Source: Chitinophaga ginsengisoli (GTDB lineage Bacteria > Bacteroidota > Bacteroidia > Chitinophagales > Chitinophagaceae). From it: a stretch of 64,000 bases of DNA. This document shows positions 25,251 to 34,603 of this stretch, one piece after another (the stretch's first letter is position 1; each line of letters opens with the position of its first letter). Both the position numbers and the translations under genes were made by a program. The notes beneath the pieces were generated by a model. It saw only the letters and a list, made by a program, of their open reading frames with translations, ran no database searches and was not told where the DNA came from. The stretch is taken from contig NZ_PYGK01000005.1 in NCBI RefSeq assembly GCF_003014595.1, positions 248,001-312,000 on the forward strand, given 5' to 3'.

Positions 25251-25951
25251 TCAATATTGGAATTATAGAAGACAATTATTTCCAGTTGAACAATTACAAG
25301 GAGTTTTTAGAAGATTTTCAAGAGTGTAAGGTCGTATTTGCTTGTAAGTCAATGGAGGAGTTTAGAGCCCTCCCATTTAAAGAGACTGAGGTAAACGTAA
25401 TATTGCTGGACATTTCATTACCAGGGGAATCAGGCATACAGGGTATGCAGGAAATAAAAAGGGTTTACCCTGAAGCAAAGCTTATTGTACTGTCGGGACA
25501 CGATGGGAAACATTATGTAATTGAATCGATCCGCCAGGGCGCGAATGGTTATATTATTAAGACCAGCCGTTTAATGGAGATCTATCATTCAATTATGGAT
25601 GCTGTCAGCGAAGGAGGCACTCTTTCTCCTAAAGCGGCCCATTTACTCATTAATTATATTGCCAAGGACCCCCTGGAGGATATAAAACATAAGCTGACTA
25701 AAAGAGAATATGAATTGCTCGCCCTGTTAAAGGAAGGCTACTCATATAAGGAGATGGCAGAGAAGCTTTTTGTGACTGTTTTCACTGTGAACCAGCATCT
25801 GAAGAAGATTTACCAAAAACTTAATGTTGCCACAAAATCAGAACTAATTTCGAAGATCTGGTCAAATAGTTTGTATTCTTTCTTTTTAATTACGAATTCT
25901 TGGATTTTTTTTCAAATGCTTTCGTTTAAAGATATGACGCTATTTGGGTGA
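25247..25951 (+). CDS. NarL/LuxR-type response regulator, upstream of the polysaccharide locus
   Basis: A 234-residue two-domain regulator. The receiver (1-125) has the acidic pair in 'GIIEDNYFQ' and phosphoacceptor Asp55 in 'VILLDISLPGESG'. The LuxR-type helix-turn-helix covers about 143-205, with 'LTKREYELLALLKEGYSYKEMAEKL', split here at 'LL', and 'TVFTVNQHLKKIYQKL'. An unusual hydrophobic tail of about 25 residues follows ('FFLITNSWIFFQMLSF'). It is separated by only 144 bases from the first export gene and is the best candidate regulator of the exopolysaccharide locus. The cognate kinase could be the degenerate one at 51790 or the one at 24124. Confidence 0.88.
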   Translation: MINIGIIEDNYFQLNNYKEFLEDFQECKVVFACKSMEEFRALPFKETEVNVILLDISLPGESGIQGMQEIKRVYPEAKLIVLSGHDGKHYVIESIRQGANGYIIKTSRLMEIYHSIMDAVSEGGTLSPKAAHLLINYIAKDPLEDIKHKLTKREYELLALLKEGYSYKEMAEKLFVTVFTVNQHLKKIYQKLNVATKSELISKIWSNSLYSFFLITNSWIFFQMLSFKDMTLFG

Positions 25952-26095
25952 GAGTATATACTTTAATTAGTAGGCACGTTTGTGTTATAGGGGCGTTTTT
26001 TACTGTATTGAGTAGTGTTCGTGACGACCCTGATAAACTAATATTGTAGTACGGAAAGCGCGGAAGAAAAACCTTTAAATATTTAAAACGGTAAG

Positions 26096-26890
26096 ATGAT
26101 TCTAAAGAAGGATTATTTGCGTTATATCTTTGTTGTTCCGGTCCTTATCTGCTGTTTCTTTTTTACATCTTGTGTCAGTACACAGAAATCAGTTTATTTC
26201 AAAAATCTTCCTGATACTGTTATTGCCCCCGTGAAAGGAAATTTTGAGCCGGTAATTCAAAAAAATGACGTTTTGCAAATTATTGTGAGTAGCATGAACC
26301 CCGAGGATGCTATTGTATTTAACACCCCAAGTACTGCAACCACCGGAGCTGCGGGAGGTGGCACCCAGGTAACAGGTTATCTGGTCAGTGAGCAGGGATT
26401 TATTGAATATCCGGTACTTGGACATGTAAAAGCTGCAGGTCTTACAAAAGAACAACTGACCACCTATCTGCGTGATGAGTTGAACAATAGAAAACTCATG
26501 AGAGATCCGGTAGTAAGTGTGAGGTTCCTCAATTATCGTGTAACTGTTCTTGGTGAAGTAAGCCGGCCAGGTGTTTTCGCTATCAATAACGAAAGAATGT
26601 CGATAATGGAAGCGTTGGGTGTGGCAGGTGATATTACTATCTACGGTAAAAAAGACAATGTACTGTTAATCAGAGATGTAGAAGGGCAAAGAGTGATCAA
26701 ACGGCTCAACCTGAACAATGATGACATCTTATCATCTCCTTATTATTACTTGCAATCCAATGACGTAGTGTATGTTGAACCAACCAAAGCAAGGGTGGTC
26801 AATGCAAGTGGCAACCGCCAGACAATATCTATCATCCTAAGCAGTATTTCACTGTTTGTGATTATTCTGGACCGGTTGATAATAAAATAA
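26096..26890 (+). CDS. Polysaccharide export outer-membrane lipoprotein (Wza-type)
   Basis: A 264-residue lipoprotein: basic residues, a hydrophobic stretch and a lipobox F-T-S-C at Cys26. Residues about 55-150 match the Poly_export domain ('VIQKNDVLQIIVSSMNP', 'VSEQGFIEYPVLGHV') and about 155-230 a SLBB-like domain ('VTVLGEVSRPGVFAI', 'LQSNDVVYVEP'). The C-terminus is a hydrophobic segment (about 243-262), the position of the outer-membrane-spanning helix of Wza. It forms the exit channel for the polymer together with the Wzc-type protein encoded 46 bases downstream. Confidence 0.93.
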   Translation: MILKKDYLRYIFVVPVLICCFFFTSCVSTQKSVYFKNLPDTVIAPVKGNFEPVIQKNDVLQIIVSSMNPEDAIVFNTPSTATTGAAGGGTQVTGYLVSEQGFIEYPVLGHVKAAGLTKEQLTTYLRDELNNRKLMRDPVVSVRFLNYRVTVLGEVSRPGVFAINNERMSIMEALGVAGDITIYGKKDNVLLIRDVEGQRVIKRLNLNNDDILSSPYYYLQSNDVVYVEPTKARVVNASGNRQTISIILSSISLFVIILDRLIIK

Positions 26891-26936
26891 GTTGATGCTA
26901 CTTAAATAATTCATCCTACAAACTTGTGTGAGAGCC

Positions 26937-29327
26937 ATGCAACAGAAAGTATTAAATACGCGCACAAAACGAGAGGAACATACAGGCCTCCTGGAAATGA
27001 TCAGGCATAAATATCAGCCTTACTGGCCTTTATTTGTGATTGCGTCAATAATTTCTTTCTCTATAGCCTATGTTTATCTGAAATATGCCACTCCGCTCTA
27101 TAAAATATCTTCTACATTATTGATAAAGGAAGATGCCAGGGCCGTAGAAAGCTCTATCATAGAAATGATGGACCCTCTCGGATCAGGTAAGAAAATAGAC
27201 AACGAAATAGAAATACTGAAGTCTCGCAGCCTTGCAAAGGCTGTTGTAAGAAACCTCAATCTCTATGGAGAGATCTTTGAAAGAGGTACTATCCGGGATG
27301 CGTCTATGTATAAACGAGCACCGGTACAGATCAAATTTCTTGATCCTGATCAGATTAACCCGATGGAGGGCATCGTGATGGACCTGAAATATGATTATAA
27401 GGGTCAGAAGCTCACCATGGGTGACGTAACTTATCCGCTGAATGATACAGTAACTACCACGCGCTGGGGACGTATATTAATAACACCTACTCCTGGTTTT
27501 AATCCTGCCAGTCTGCACGATAAACAGCTGTATATACGTATTGCGGGTGAAAAGGCACTGGCCGGCGTATTTCTTGGCAATCTGAAAATTGCACCTGCCA
27601 ATAAACAGGCAAATGTACTGAGACTGGAGTACGTTGATGCAGTGCCTCAGAAGGGGATGGATATGCTGAATGAGCTGATGAGGACATACGATGCGGAATC
27701 TATCGATGATAAGAATAAGACAGCATCCAAGACGATGTCATTTGTGGAAGACAGGTTACGTATTATCACAGCAGAACTGAGCCAGGTAGAAGGCCAGATC
27801 GAGCGTTATAAAACTGAAGAAGGAATTGTTGATATCAGCGAGCAGAGTAAACTGTTCCTGGCATCTGTAAAGGAAAATGATGCGCAGTTAAGTGAAGCTG
27901 ATATGCAATTGTCAACACTGGATGCTGTTGAGCAATATGTTAAAAATAAACAACATTCTGAAGACAACGTAGTACCTGCTACTATCGGTATTGCAGATCA
28001 GACATTACTGGGACTGCTGACCAGGTTGCAGGAAACGGAATTACAGCAGGATAAACTGCGTAAAACGACCGGCGAGAATAGTCCCCTGCTGGAAAGCCTG
28101 AATGCTCAGGAGGAAAGATTGAGACCGGCTATCATGGACAATATCCGGAGCTTGCGTGCCAACATGGAATCCGGAAGGGCAAAGCTGGCTGCCCAGAATG
28201 CACGCTTCAGATCACTGCTGCAGGGTGTACCTAATAAAGAAAGGACATTACTGGAAGTAAGCAGACAACAGGCTATCAAGAATAACATCTATACTTTCCT
28301 GCTGGAAAAGCGTGAAGAGACAGCATTACAATATGCTGCCGCTATCTCCGACAGCCGTATTATTGATCTGGCTGAAGCAGATACCTTCCCTTTCAGTCCG
28401 AAGAAATCCATGGTGATGGCGTTGGCTATCATAGCGGGTCTGGCCGCTGTAGCAGGCTTCATTGCAGCGAAAGATCTGATGAACAATAAAGTAATGTTCC
28501 GGTCAGATATCGAAAAAGGGACTTCTGCACCGATCATTGCCGAGATTATGTTCGACAAGAGTGGTGGTATTGCCATTACAGAGGGAAGACGTACGCCTGT
28601 TGCAGAGCAATTCAGGGCGCTTCGTACTACCTTATCTTATATCGGTATTAATGGAGATAATAAAACTATTCTGGTCACTTCTTCTATCTCCGGTGAAGGA
28701 AAGAGTTTCATTGCTGTAAACCTTGGACTGAGCCTTTCACTGACAAAGAAGAAAGTAGTGTTGCTGGAATTTGACCTCCGTAAACCGAAAGTAAGTAAGA
28801 TTCTGAATGTGCCACATCATCCGGGTATCAGTAATTACCTGGCAGGCCATTCTTCACTGAGTGATATTTTAAAACAGCCAATAGAGAATAACGAATACAT
28901 GTACCTGCTTTCCGCAGGTGTGATACCACCAAATCCAACCGAGTTGATTTTGAATGGCAGACTTGAACATCTGCTGGCCACTTTAAGAGCTTCATTTGAC
29001 TATATCATTATTGACACAGCTCCGGTGGGGCCTGTTACTGACGCACGTTTGCTAGCGCCATATGCTGATGCTACGCTGTATGTGGTACGTCATGAAAGGA
29101 CACCGAAGTTCAATCTGAAAATGGTAGAAGATCTGTATGAACAAGGGGACCTTGGCAAGTTGAATATCGTATTCAATGGTCTGAAAATGCGTGGACTGCC
29201 CGGTTATGCATATGGTTATGGCGGAGGCTATGGTTATGGCAGCGGACAGGGTTACGGATATGGGTACACAGACGACCACAAAAATGGTACTGTGAAGAAG
29301 GGACGTTTTACTAAAATTTTTAAATAA
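26937..29327 (+). CDS. Polysaccharide co-polymerase / tyrosine autokinase (Wzc-type)
   Basis: A 796-residue inner-membrane protein. It has a Wzz-type N-terminal membrane segment (about 31-48), a long periplasmic coiled-coil region (about 230-470) and a second membrane segment near 490-510. The cytoplasmic BY-kinase follows: Walker A 'SGEGKS' at 585-590, Walker A' 'LLEFDLRKPK' and Walker B 'IIIDTAP' with Asp693. The C-terminus has a Gly-Tyr-rich tail (about 756-780) with eight tyrosines, the autophosphorylation cluster that controls chain length. The ATG at 26937 is preferred over a GTG nine bases upstream. It pairs with the Wza-type protein to form the export machine. Confidence 0.95.
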   Translation: MQQKVLNTRTKREEHTGLLEMIRHKYQPYWPLFVIASIISFSIAYVYLKYATPLYKISSTLLIKEDARAVESSIIEMMDPLGSGKKIDNEIEILKSRSLAKAVVRNLNLYGEIFERGTIRDASMYKRAPVQIKFLDPDQINPMEGIVMDLKYDYKGQKLTMGDVTYPLNDTVTTTRWGRILITPTPGFNPASLHDKQLYIRIAGEKALAGVFLGNLKIAPANKQANVLRLEYVDAVPQKGMDMLNELMRTYDAESIDDKNKTASKTMSFVEDRLRIITAELSQVEGQIERYKTEEGIVDISEQSKLFLASVKENDAQLSEADMQLSTLDAVEQYVKNKQHSEDNVVPATIGIADQTLLGLLTRLQETELQQDKLRKTTGENSPLLESLNAQEERLRPAIMDNIRSLRANMESGRAKLAAQNARFRSLLQGVPNKERTLLEVSRQQAIKNNIYTFLLEKREETALQYAAAISDSRIIDLAEADTFPFSPKKSMVMALAIIAGLAAVAGFIAAKDLMNNKVMFRSDIEKGTSAPIIAEIMFDKSGGIAITEGRRTPVAEQFRALRTTLSYIGINGDNKTILVTSSISGEGKSFIAVNLGLSLSLTKKKVVLLEFDLRKPKVSKILNVPHHPGISNYLAGHSSLSDILKQPIENNEYMYLLSAGVIPPNPTELILNGRLEHLLATLRASFDYIIIDTAPVGPVTDARLLAPYADATLYVVRHERTPKFNLKMVEDLYEQGDLGKLNIVFNGLKMRGLPGYAYGYGGGYGYGSGQGYGYGYTDDHKNGTVKKGRFTKIFK

Positions 29328-29403
29328 TAGATGTATTCCGCCAGTCACCGAATCTGACGGAACTCATTGAAAACTATTGCTATTGAAAACTACTCATGTG
29401 ACT

Positions 29404-29438
29404 GAGGAGGCGAAGCTATGCCAACTTTTTACCTCCTC
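29404..29438 (+). terminator. Hairpin in the upxY leader (terminator candidate)
   Basis: GAGGAGG (29404-29410) pairs with CCTCCTC (29432-29438) and is followed by TTTT. It lies between the Wzc-type gene and upxY, so it could end the first transcript or be the pause or terminator overcome by the UpxY protein. The stem is short (7 bp) and the loop long. Confidence 0.35.
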
Positions 29439-29509
29439 TTTTCCCGCCTTTGTACTTTCCACTTTACTTGATAATGAGTCATGCTTTATTAACTTTTAAA
29501 TCCTCTGAT

Positions 29510-30067
29510 ATGGAACAGAAGACACACACATGGTATGCAGTCTACACTAAACCAAGATGGGAGAAAAAAGTGGCGGATGCACTTGTTCGTAAGCAGATTG
29601 AAACATACTGCCCAATAAACAAGGTAACGCATCAGTGGAGTGACAGAAAGAAGATTGTGGAAGAGCCCCTTTTTAAGTCGTATGTGTTTGTGCGTATTCC
29701 GGAAGACAAAAAGACGCTCGTGCGTGAAACAAGTGGTATCGTAAACTTCGTTTACTGGTTGGGTAAACCCGCCAGCATTCCTGATCATGAGATCGATCTG
29801 ATCAAACGTTTCCTGCGTGAGTATCAGGACGTGGAAGTTGAACGTTTCCCGATACACGAGGACGATCTGATCCGGATCACCGCAGGTCCTTTGATGCATC
29901 AGCATGGAAGGGTAGTGGAAACAGGCAAGAATACTGTTAAAGCTGTATTGTACAGCATGGGATTCTCGCTGATCGCTACCGTGAAAACAAGTGATCTGAT
30001 GGTGCTCAGTACTAACGGTAAAGAATATGCCGGCGCCGGTAAAATGGGCGTTGGAAATCCTATTTAA
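29510..30067 (+). CDS. UpxY-family transcription antiterminator (NusG-like)
   Basis: A 185-residue NusG paralogue: the N-terminal NGN domain opens 'WYAVYTKPRWEKKVADAL' and contains 'YCPINKVTHQWSDRKKIV' and 'LFKSYVFVRIP'. A C-terminal KOW-like region has 'VEVERFPIHEDDLIRITAGPL', here with its final residues 'PL' beyond the KOW core. UpxY proteins let RNA polymerase read through long capsule operons in Bacteroidota. Here the gene is third in the locus, just before the sugar-nucleotide and glycosyltransferase genes. The Met at 29510 gives the family N-terminus; the upstream extension to 29450 is AT-rich leader sequence. Confidence 0.88.
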   Translation: MEQKTHTWYAVYTKPRWEKKVADALVRKQIETYCPINKVTHQWSDRKKIVEEPLFKSYVFVRIPEDKKTLVRETSGIVNFVYWLGKPASIPDHEIDLIKRFLREYQDVEVERFPIHEDDLIRITAGPLMHQHGRVVETGKNTVKAVLYSMGFSLIATVKTSDLMVLSTNGKEYAGAGKMGVGNPI

Positions 30068-30086
30068 TATATCAAGCCTGAACACT

Positions 30087-31106
30087 ATGCTACACGTATT
30101 ATTATGTGGAGGGTCGGGAACCCGTCTCTGGCCGCTATCCAATAAACAGACGCCAAAGCAACTGCTGCCGTTATTTGACGGACAGAGTTTATTACAACTC
30201 ACATGGGTACGTAACAGTACTTTCTGTGAGCATGTAATGGCTGTCGTAAATGAACAGCAGTCTGAAATGGTGTCCAAACAACTGGGTGAAGCAGGTGCTC
30301 AGCATGTACAGATGATGGAAGAGCCAGTGGGGCGTAATACCGCTGCCGCAATTGCATTGGCGGCATTTTCCGCACCCCCTGAAACGATTCTCCTCATCAC
30401 GCCGGCAGACCATCTCATAGGTACGCCTGACCTGTACGCAGAAACAATAAAGAAAGCCGGAGAACTGGCTACGGAAGGACATCTGGTAACGATTGGATTA
30501 CAGCCAGCCTATCCCGAAACAGGATATGGTTACATCCAGTATACCGGTTATGATGTAGTACGTTTTACGGAAAAGCCAAATAAAGTGACTGCGGAAGCAA
30601 TGTTGCAAAGCGGCGACTACTTATGGAACAGTGGTATCTTCTGTGGTAAAGCAGGCGTATTGTTACAGCAACTGCTGGAACATGCTCCTGAGATCTATGC
30701 AGCAGCAGCAGAAGCCGCACTGATCTGGAGAGAGACCGGTTCTATTCCGCTGGCAGCAATGGAAGCCATTCCTTCAGACAGTATAGACTATGCTGTGCTG
30801 GAGAAAAGCAATATTGTAAAAGTAGTGCCTAGCGCTATGCAATGGAGCGATGTAGGTGGTTATGAAGCCCTGGCGGAAGCCCTGGCAAGTCATTACCGCT
30901 ATAGTAATCACCAGGCCGTATTTATAGAGAGCGATCCTGTAAACAGCATGGTAATAGGAAAAGATAAACTGGTAGCATTAGTTGGCGTCGAAAATGTGGT
31001 GGTGGTGAATACTCCCGAAGTACTGCTGATCTTACAGAAAGGAAAGGGACAGGAAGTGAAACAATTGCACCAATGGGTAAAGGAAAACAGGCCTGAACTG
31101 CTATAA
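30087..31106 (+). CDS. manC: Mannose-1-phosphate guanylyltransferase
   Basis: A 339-residue nucleotidyltransferase. The N-terminus 'VLLCGGSGTRLWPLSNKQ' holds the GTP-binding GGSGTRLWP loop (residues 8-16). 'PVGRNTAAAIALA', 'LITPADHLI', 'VRFTEKPNK' and 'DYAVLEKS' follow, all typical of GDP-mannose pyrophosphorylases. It makes GDP-mannose from mannose-1-phosphate and GTP. It lacks the C-terminal isomerase domain of longer ManC proteins. It starts 19 bases after upxY and supplies the precursor for the GDP-fucose genes nearby. No phosphomannomutase gene is seen in the window. Confidence 0.92.
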   Translation: MLHVLLCGGSGTRLWPLSNKQTPKQLLPLFDGQSLLQLTWVRNSTFCEHVMAVVNEQQSEMVSKQLGEAGAQHVQMMEEPVGRNTAAAIALAAFSAPPETILLITPADHLIGTPDLYAETIKKAGELATEGHLVTIGLQPAYPETGYGYIQYTGYDVVRFTEKPNKVTAEAMLQSGDYLWNSGIFCGKAGVLLQQLLEHAPEIYAAAAEAALIWRETGSIPLAAMEAIPSDSIDYAVLEKSNIVKVVPSAMQWSDVGGYEALAEALASHYRYSNHQAVFIESDPVNSMVIGKDKLVALVGVENVVVVNTPEVLLILQKGKGQEVKQLHQWVKENRPELL

Positions 31107-31121
31107 ACAATATTCAACCGT

Positions 31122-32063
31122 ATGCAACTTAACGATAAGATCTATATAGCCGGTCACCGTGGTATGGTGGGCGGTGCGATCAGCAGAAGACTGAAGACGC
31201 TGGGATATGTGAACCTGGTAACGAGAAGCTCCGCAGAACTGGACCTCCGCTCGCAGGCAGATGTGAATGAATTTTTCAGCAAAGAGAAACCGGACTATGT
31301 GTTCCTGGCTGCTGCCAAAGTAGGCGGTATCCATGCCAACAATACTTATCGTGCAGAATTCCTGTACGATAACCTCATGATGGAAACCAACATCATCCAT
31401 GCTGCCTGGAAACATGGCGTTAAAAAGCTCATGTTTCTTGGTAGCTCTTGTATTTATCCTAAGATGGCCCCACAGCCATTGCAGGAAAGCAGTCTGCTGA
31501 CAGGCCCGCTGGAACCAACCAACGAGCCTTACGCGATTGCTAAAATAGCGGGTATCAAATTATGTGAAGCATACCGCGATCAGTATGGCTGTAACTATAT
31601 CAGTGTGATGCCAACTAACCTTTATGGTATCGGCGACAACTATCATCCTGAAAATTCACACGTGCTGCCTGCATTGATCCGCCGCTTTCATGAAGCGAAG
31701 GAAGCCAAAGCACCCAGCGTTACGGTATGGGGAAGTGGTACGCCAAAACGTGAATTCCTTTTTGCAGACGATCTCGCAGCAGCCTGTGTATTCCTCATGC
31801 TGCATTATGATGAGAAAGAACTGGTGAACATCGGAACAGGGGAGGACCTGAGCATACGTGAACTGGCAGAAACCGTGAAAGAGGTAGTATGTTATGAAGG
31901 TGATATCGTTTTTGATACTTCCAAACCGGATGGTACACCACGTAAACTGATGGATGTGTCAAAGCTGCACAAACTCGGATGGAAACATAGCGTGGAGCTG
32001 AAAGAAGGACTGGTACAGGCTTATGCCGATTTCCTTCATAAGAAGCACATGGTTGCATTATAA
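31122..32063 (+). CDS. fcl: GDP-L-fucose synthase
   Basis: A 313-residue short-chain dehydrogenase (epimerase-reductase). The N-terminal nucleotide loop is '[16 protein letters not shown]', '[10 protein letters not shown]' follows, and the catalytic Y-x3-K is in '[11 protein letters not shown]' near residue 136. 'SSCIYPK' near 108 supplies the active-site Ser-Cys pair of the family. It converts GDP-4-keto-6-deoxymannose to GDP-L-fucose, using the product of Gmd (33482). The length is normal. It lies 15 bases after manC, in the same transcription unit. Confidence 0.95.
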   Translation: MQLNDKIYIAGHRGMVGGAISRRLKTLGYVNLVTRSSAELDLRSQADVNEFFSKEKPDYVFLAAAKVGGIHANNTYRAEFLYDNLMMETNIIHAAWKHGVKKLMFLGSSCIYPKMAPQPLQESSLLTGPLEPTNEPYAIAKIAGIKLCEAYRDQYGCNYISVMPTNLYGIGDNYHPENSHVLPALIRRFHEAKEAKAPSVTVWGSGTPKREFLFADDLAAACVFLMLHYDEKELVNIGTGEDLSIRELAETVKEVVCYEGDIVFDTSKPDGTPRKLMDVSKLHKLGWKHSVELKEGLVQAYADFLHKKHMVAL

Positions 32064-32098
32064 AAAGAATTATAAACAGCGTCTCAATCTTAATACAC

Positions 32099-33445
32099 AT
32101 GAAAGCAATCGTAATAGGAACAGGATATGTAGGGCTGGTTACCGGTGCCTGTCTCGCAGAAGTAGGCACGCAGGTAGTTTGTGTGGATGTTAATGCCGAA
32201 AAGATCAATAACCTTCAGAAAGGTATTTTACCTATTTATGAACCGGGCCTCGAAGAGATCGTTACCCGCAACTACAACAATGGCCGTCTCGCTTTCAGCA
32301 CCAACCTTGCTGAAGTGATTCCCGGTGCAGACATCGCTTTCATTGCCGTAGGTACACCTCCCGGTGAAGATGGCAGCGCCGATCTGCAATATGTATTGCA
32401 GGTTGCGAAAGAAATCGGTACACATATGACCGATTACCTGGTAGTGGTAACAAAGAGCACTGTACCGGTAGGTACTGCTGTGAAGGTGAACAGGGAGATT
32501 AAACAGGCTATGTTAAACAGAAATGCACTGATCGACTATGATGTGGCTTCTAACCCTGAGTTCCTGAAAGAAGGCGCTGCTGTACAGGACTTCCTGAAAC
32601 CTGACCGTATCGTGGTGGGTGTGAATACAGACAGAGCGAAAGAAATGCTGGAGCGCCTGTATCATCCATTCCTGCTGAATGGTCGTCCTATCATTTTCAT
32701 GGACATCGCTTCTGCAGAAATGACCAAGTATGCTGCAAATGCGATGCTGGCAACAAAAATTTCCTTCATCAATGATATTGCCAACCTGTGCGAACTGGTA
32801 GGCGCTGATGTGAATAAAGTACGTAAAGGTATTGGCAGCGACGCCAGGATCGGTAACGCCTTTATCTACCCAGGTATCGGTTATGGTGGTTCCTGCTTCC
32901 CTAAAGATGTAAAAGCACTGGTGCAGACAGGTAAGGAGTATGGCCACGGATTACGTATCCTGGAAGCTGTAGAAGCAGTGAATAATGATCAGAAAAAAGT
33001 GTTGTTCGGCAAGATCAACAGGCACTTCGATGGTATGCTGAAAGGTAAGACCTTTGCAGTATGGGGATTATCTTTCAAACCAGCTACTGACGATATGCGT
33101 GAAGCATCCAGCCTGGTATTGATAGAGTCCTTACTGGAAGCCGGCGCGAATGTACAGGTGTTCGACCCTGTAGCGATGCATGAAGCGAAGAAAACACTGG
33201 GCGAAAGCGTTAAATGGTGTAACGACATGTATGCTGCTGCAGAAGGCGCTGACGCTGTAATGCTGGTAACAGAGTGGAATGAGTTCCGCCTGCCTGACTG
33301 GACACGTGTAAAACAATTATTGAAAGCGCCTGTTGTATTTGACGGCAGGAACATATATGATAACGTATATCTTGAGAAGAGCGGTTTCACCTGCTACAGC
33401 ATTGGTGTATCTCATCCGGCTGTAAGCGTGCTCTCCGGAAGTTAA
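32099..33445 (+). CDS. ugd: UDP-glucose 6-dehydrogenase
   Basis: A 448-residue dehydrogenase. It starts 'VIGTGYVGLVTGACLAEVG' (NAD loop), has 'VTKSTVPVGT' near 121 and 'SNPEFLKEGAAVQDF' near 151, and carries the catalytic cysteine, Cys266, in 'GIGYGGSCFPKDVKAL'. The C-terminal domain begins near 'VWGLSFKPATDDMREA'. It oxidises UDP-glucose to UDP-glucuronate with two NAD+. This predicts glucuronic acid, or a sugar derived from it, in the polymer, and so a negative charge. Confidence 0.95.
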   Translation: MKAIVIGTGYVGLVTGACLAEVGTQVVCVDVNAEKINNLQKGILPIYEPGLEEIVTRNYNNGRLAFSTNLAEVIPGADIAFIAVGTPPGEDGSADLQYVLQVAKEIGTHMTDYLVVVTKSTVPVGTAVKVNREIKQAMLNRNALIDYDVASNPEFLKEGAAVQDFLKPDRIVVGVNTDRAKEMLERLYHPFLLNGRPIIFMDIASAEMTKYAANAMLATKISFINDIANLCELVGADVNKVRKGIGSDARIGNAFIYPGIGYGGSCFPKDVKALVQTGKEYGHGLRILEAVEAVNNDQKKVLFGKINRHFDGMLKGKTFAVWGLSFKPATDDMREASSLVLIESLLEAGANVQVFDPVAMHEAKKTLGESVKWCNDMYAAAEGADAVMLVTEWNEFRLPDWTRVKQLLKAPVVFDGRNIYDNVYLEKSGFTCYSIGVSHPAVSVLSGS

Positions 33446-33481
33446 TCATATTCCCCACTTATCTTAATTAAATTATTTTGT

Positions 33482-34579
33482 ATGAAAGTTGCTTTAATCA
33501 CCGGTGTAAATGGACAGGACGGCGCATACCTGGCAGAACTACTGCTTGAAAAGGGGTATATGGTACACGGTGTAAAACGCCGTGCCTCATTGTTGAACAC
33601 TGACAGGATCGATCACCTTTATCAGGATCCTCACGCTGAGAATGTACGTTTCAAACTGCACTACGGCGATATGACCGACAGTACTAACCTGATCCGTATC
33701 ATCCAGGAAACACAGCCTGACGAGATCTATAATCTCGCAGCAATGAGCCATGTAAAAGTGAGTTTTGATACACCGGAATATACTGCCAATGCAGACGGTA
33801 TCGGTACCCTCCGCTTACTGGAAGCACTGCGTATTTTAAAGCTGGAGAAGAAAACAAAGATCTATCAGGCAAGTACTTCAGAACTGTATGGCCTGGTACA
33901 GGAAGTACCGCAGAGAGAAACGACTCCTTTCTATCCGCGTAGCCCTTATGCTGTAGCGAAGTTATATGCATACTGGATCACGGTGAACTATAGGGAGGCA
34001 TATGGTATGTTTGCCTGCAATGGTATCCTGTTCAACCACGAAAGCCCGCTGCGCGGCGAGACTTTCGTAACTCGTAAGATCACTCGTGCTGTTGCTGCTA
34101 TCGCATTAGGTTTACAGGACAAACTGTACTTAGGTAACCTGGATGCCCGTCGCGACTGGGGGCATGCAAAAGATTATGTGGAGGCGATGTGGAGAATTCT
34201 GCAACAGGATACACCGGAGGATTATGTGATTGCAACAGGTATCACCACGCCGGTACGTGAATTTGTACGTATGGCGTTTAACGAACTGGGTATTGAACTG
34301 AAGTTTGAAGGTAAGGGTGTGGATGAAGTAGCATATGTAAGCGCCTGCCGCAACAAAGAATATATTCTGCCAATAGGCAAACAGGTATTAGCTGTGGATC
34401 CTGCGTATTTCCGTCCTACTGAGGTAGAACTGCTGATAGGCGATCCGACGAAAGCAAAGACGAAATTAGGTTGGGAACCGAAGTATGATCTGCAGGAACT
34501 GGTAAGTGAGATGGTGACCTGCGACGTGGAGTTATTCAGAAAGGACAATAAAACACAGTGGGAACAACTGGCAGGATAA
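33482..34579 (+). CDS. gmd: GDP-mannose 4,6-dehydratase
   Basis: A 365-residue dehydratase. '[20 protein letters not shown]' is the NADP loop, '[18 protein letters not shown]' is near 83, the catalytic triad lies in 'ASTSELYG' and '[12 protein letters not shown]' near 155, and '[20 protein letters not shown]' is the family signature. It converts GDP-mannose to GDP-4-keto-6-deoxymannose. Together with manC and fcl it forms a complete route from mannose-1-phosphate to GDP-fucose, although ugd sits between fcl and gmd. The length and all motifs are normal. Confidence 0.96.
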   Translation: MKVALITGVNGQDGAYLAELLLEKGYMVHGVKRRASLLNTDRIDHLYQDPHAENVRFKLHYGDMTDSTNLIRIIQETQPDEIYNLAAMSHVKVSFDTPEYTANADGIGTLRLLEALRILKLEKKTKIYQASTSELYGLVQEVPQRETTPFYPRSPYAVAKLYAYWITVNYREAYGMFACNGILFNHESPLRGETFVTRKITRAVAAIALGLQDKLYLGNLDARRDWGHAKDYVEAMWRILQQDTPEDYVIATGITTPVREFVRMAFNELGIELKFEGKGVDEVAYVSACRNKEYILPIGKQVLAVDPAYFRPTEVELLIGDPTKAKTKLGWEPKYDLQELVSEMVTCDVELFRKDNKTQWEQLAG

Positions 34580-34603
34580 GGGCTTGCTTTGCCGAAATGC
34601 GTT

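Noticed and set aside
29489..30277. Minus-strand open frame of 262 codons opposite upxY and manC
   Set aside because: It crosses two well-supported plus-strand genes and shows no domain.
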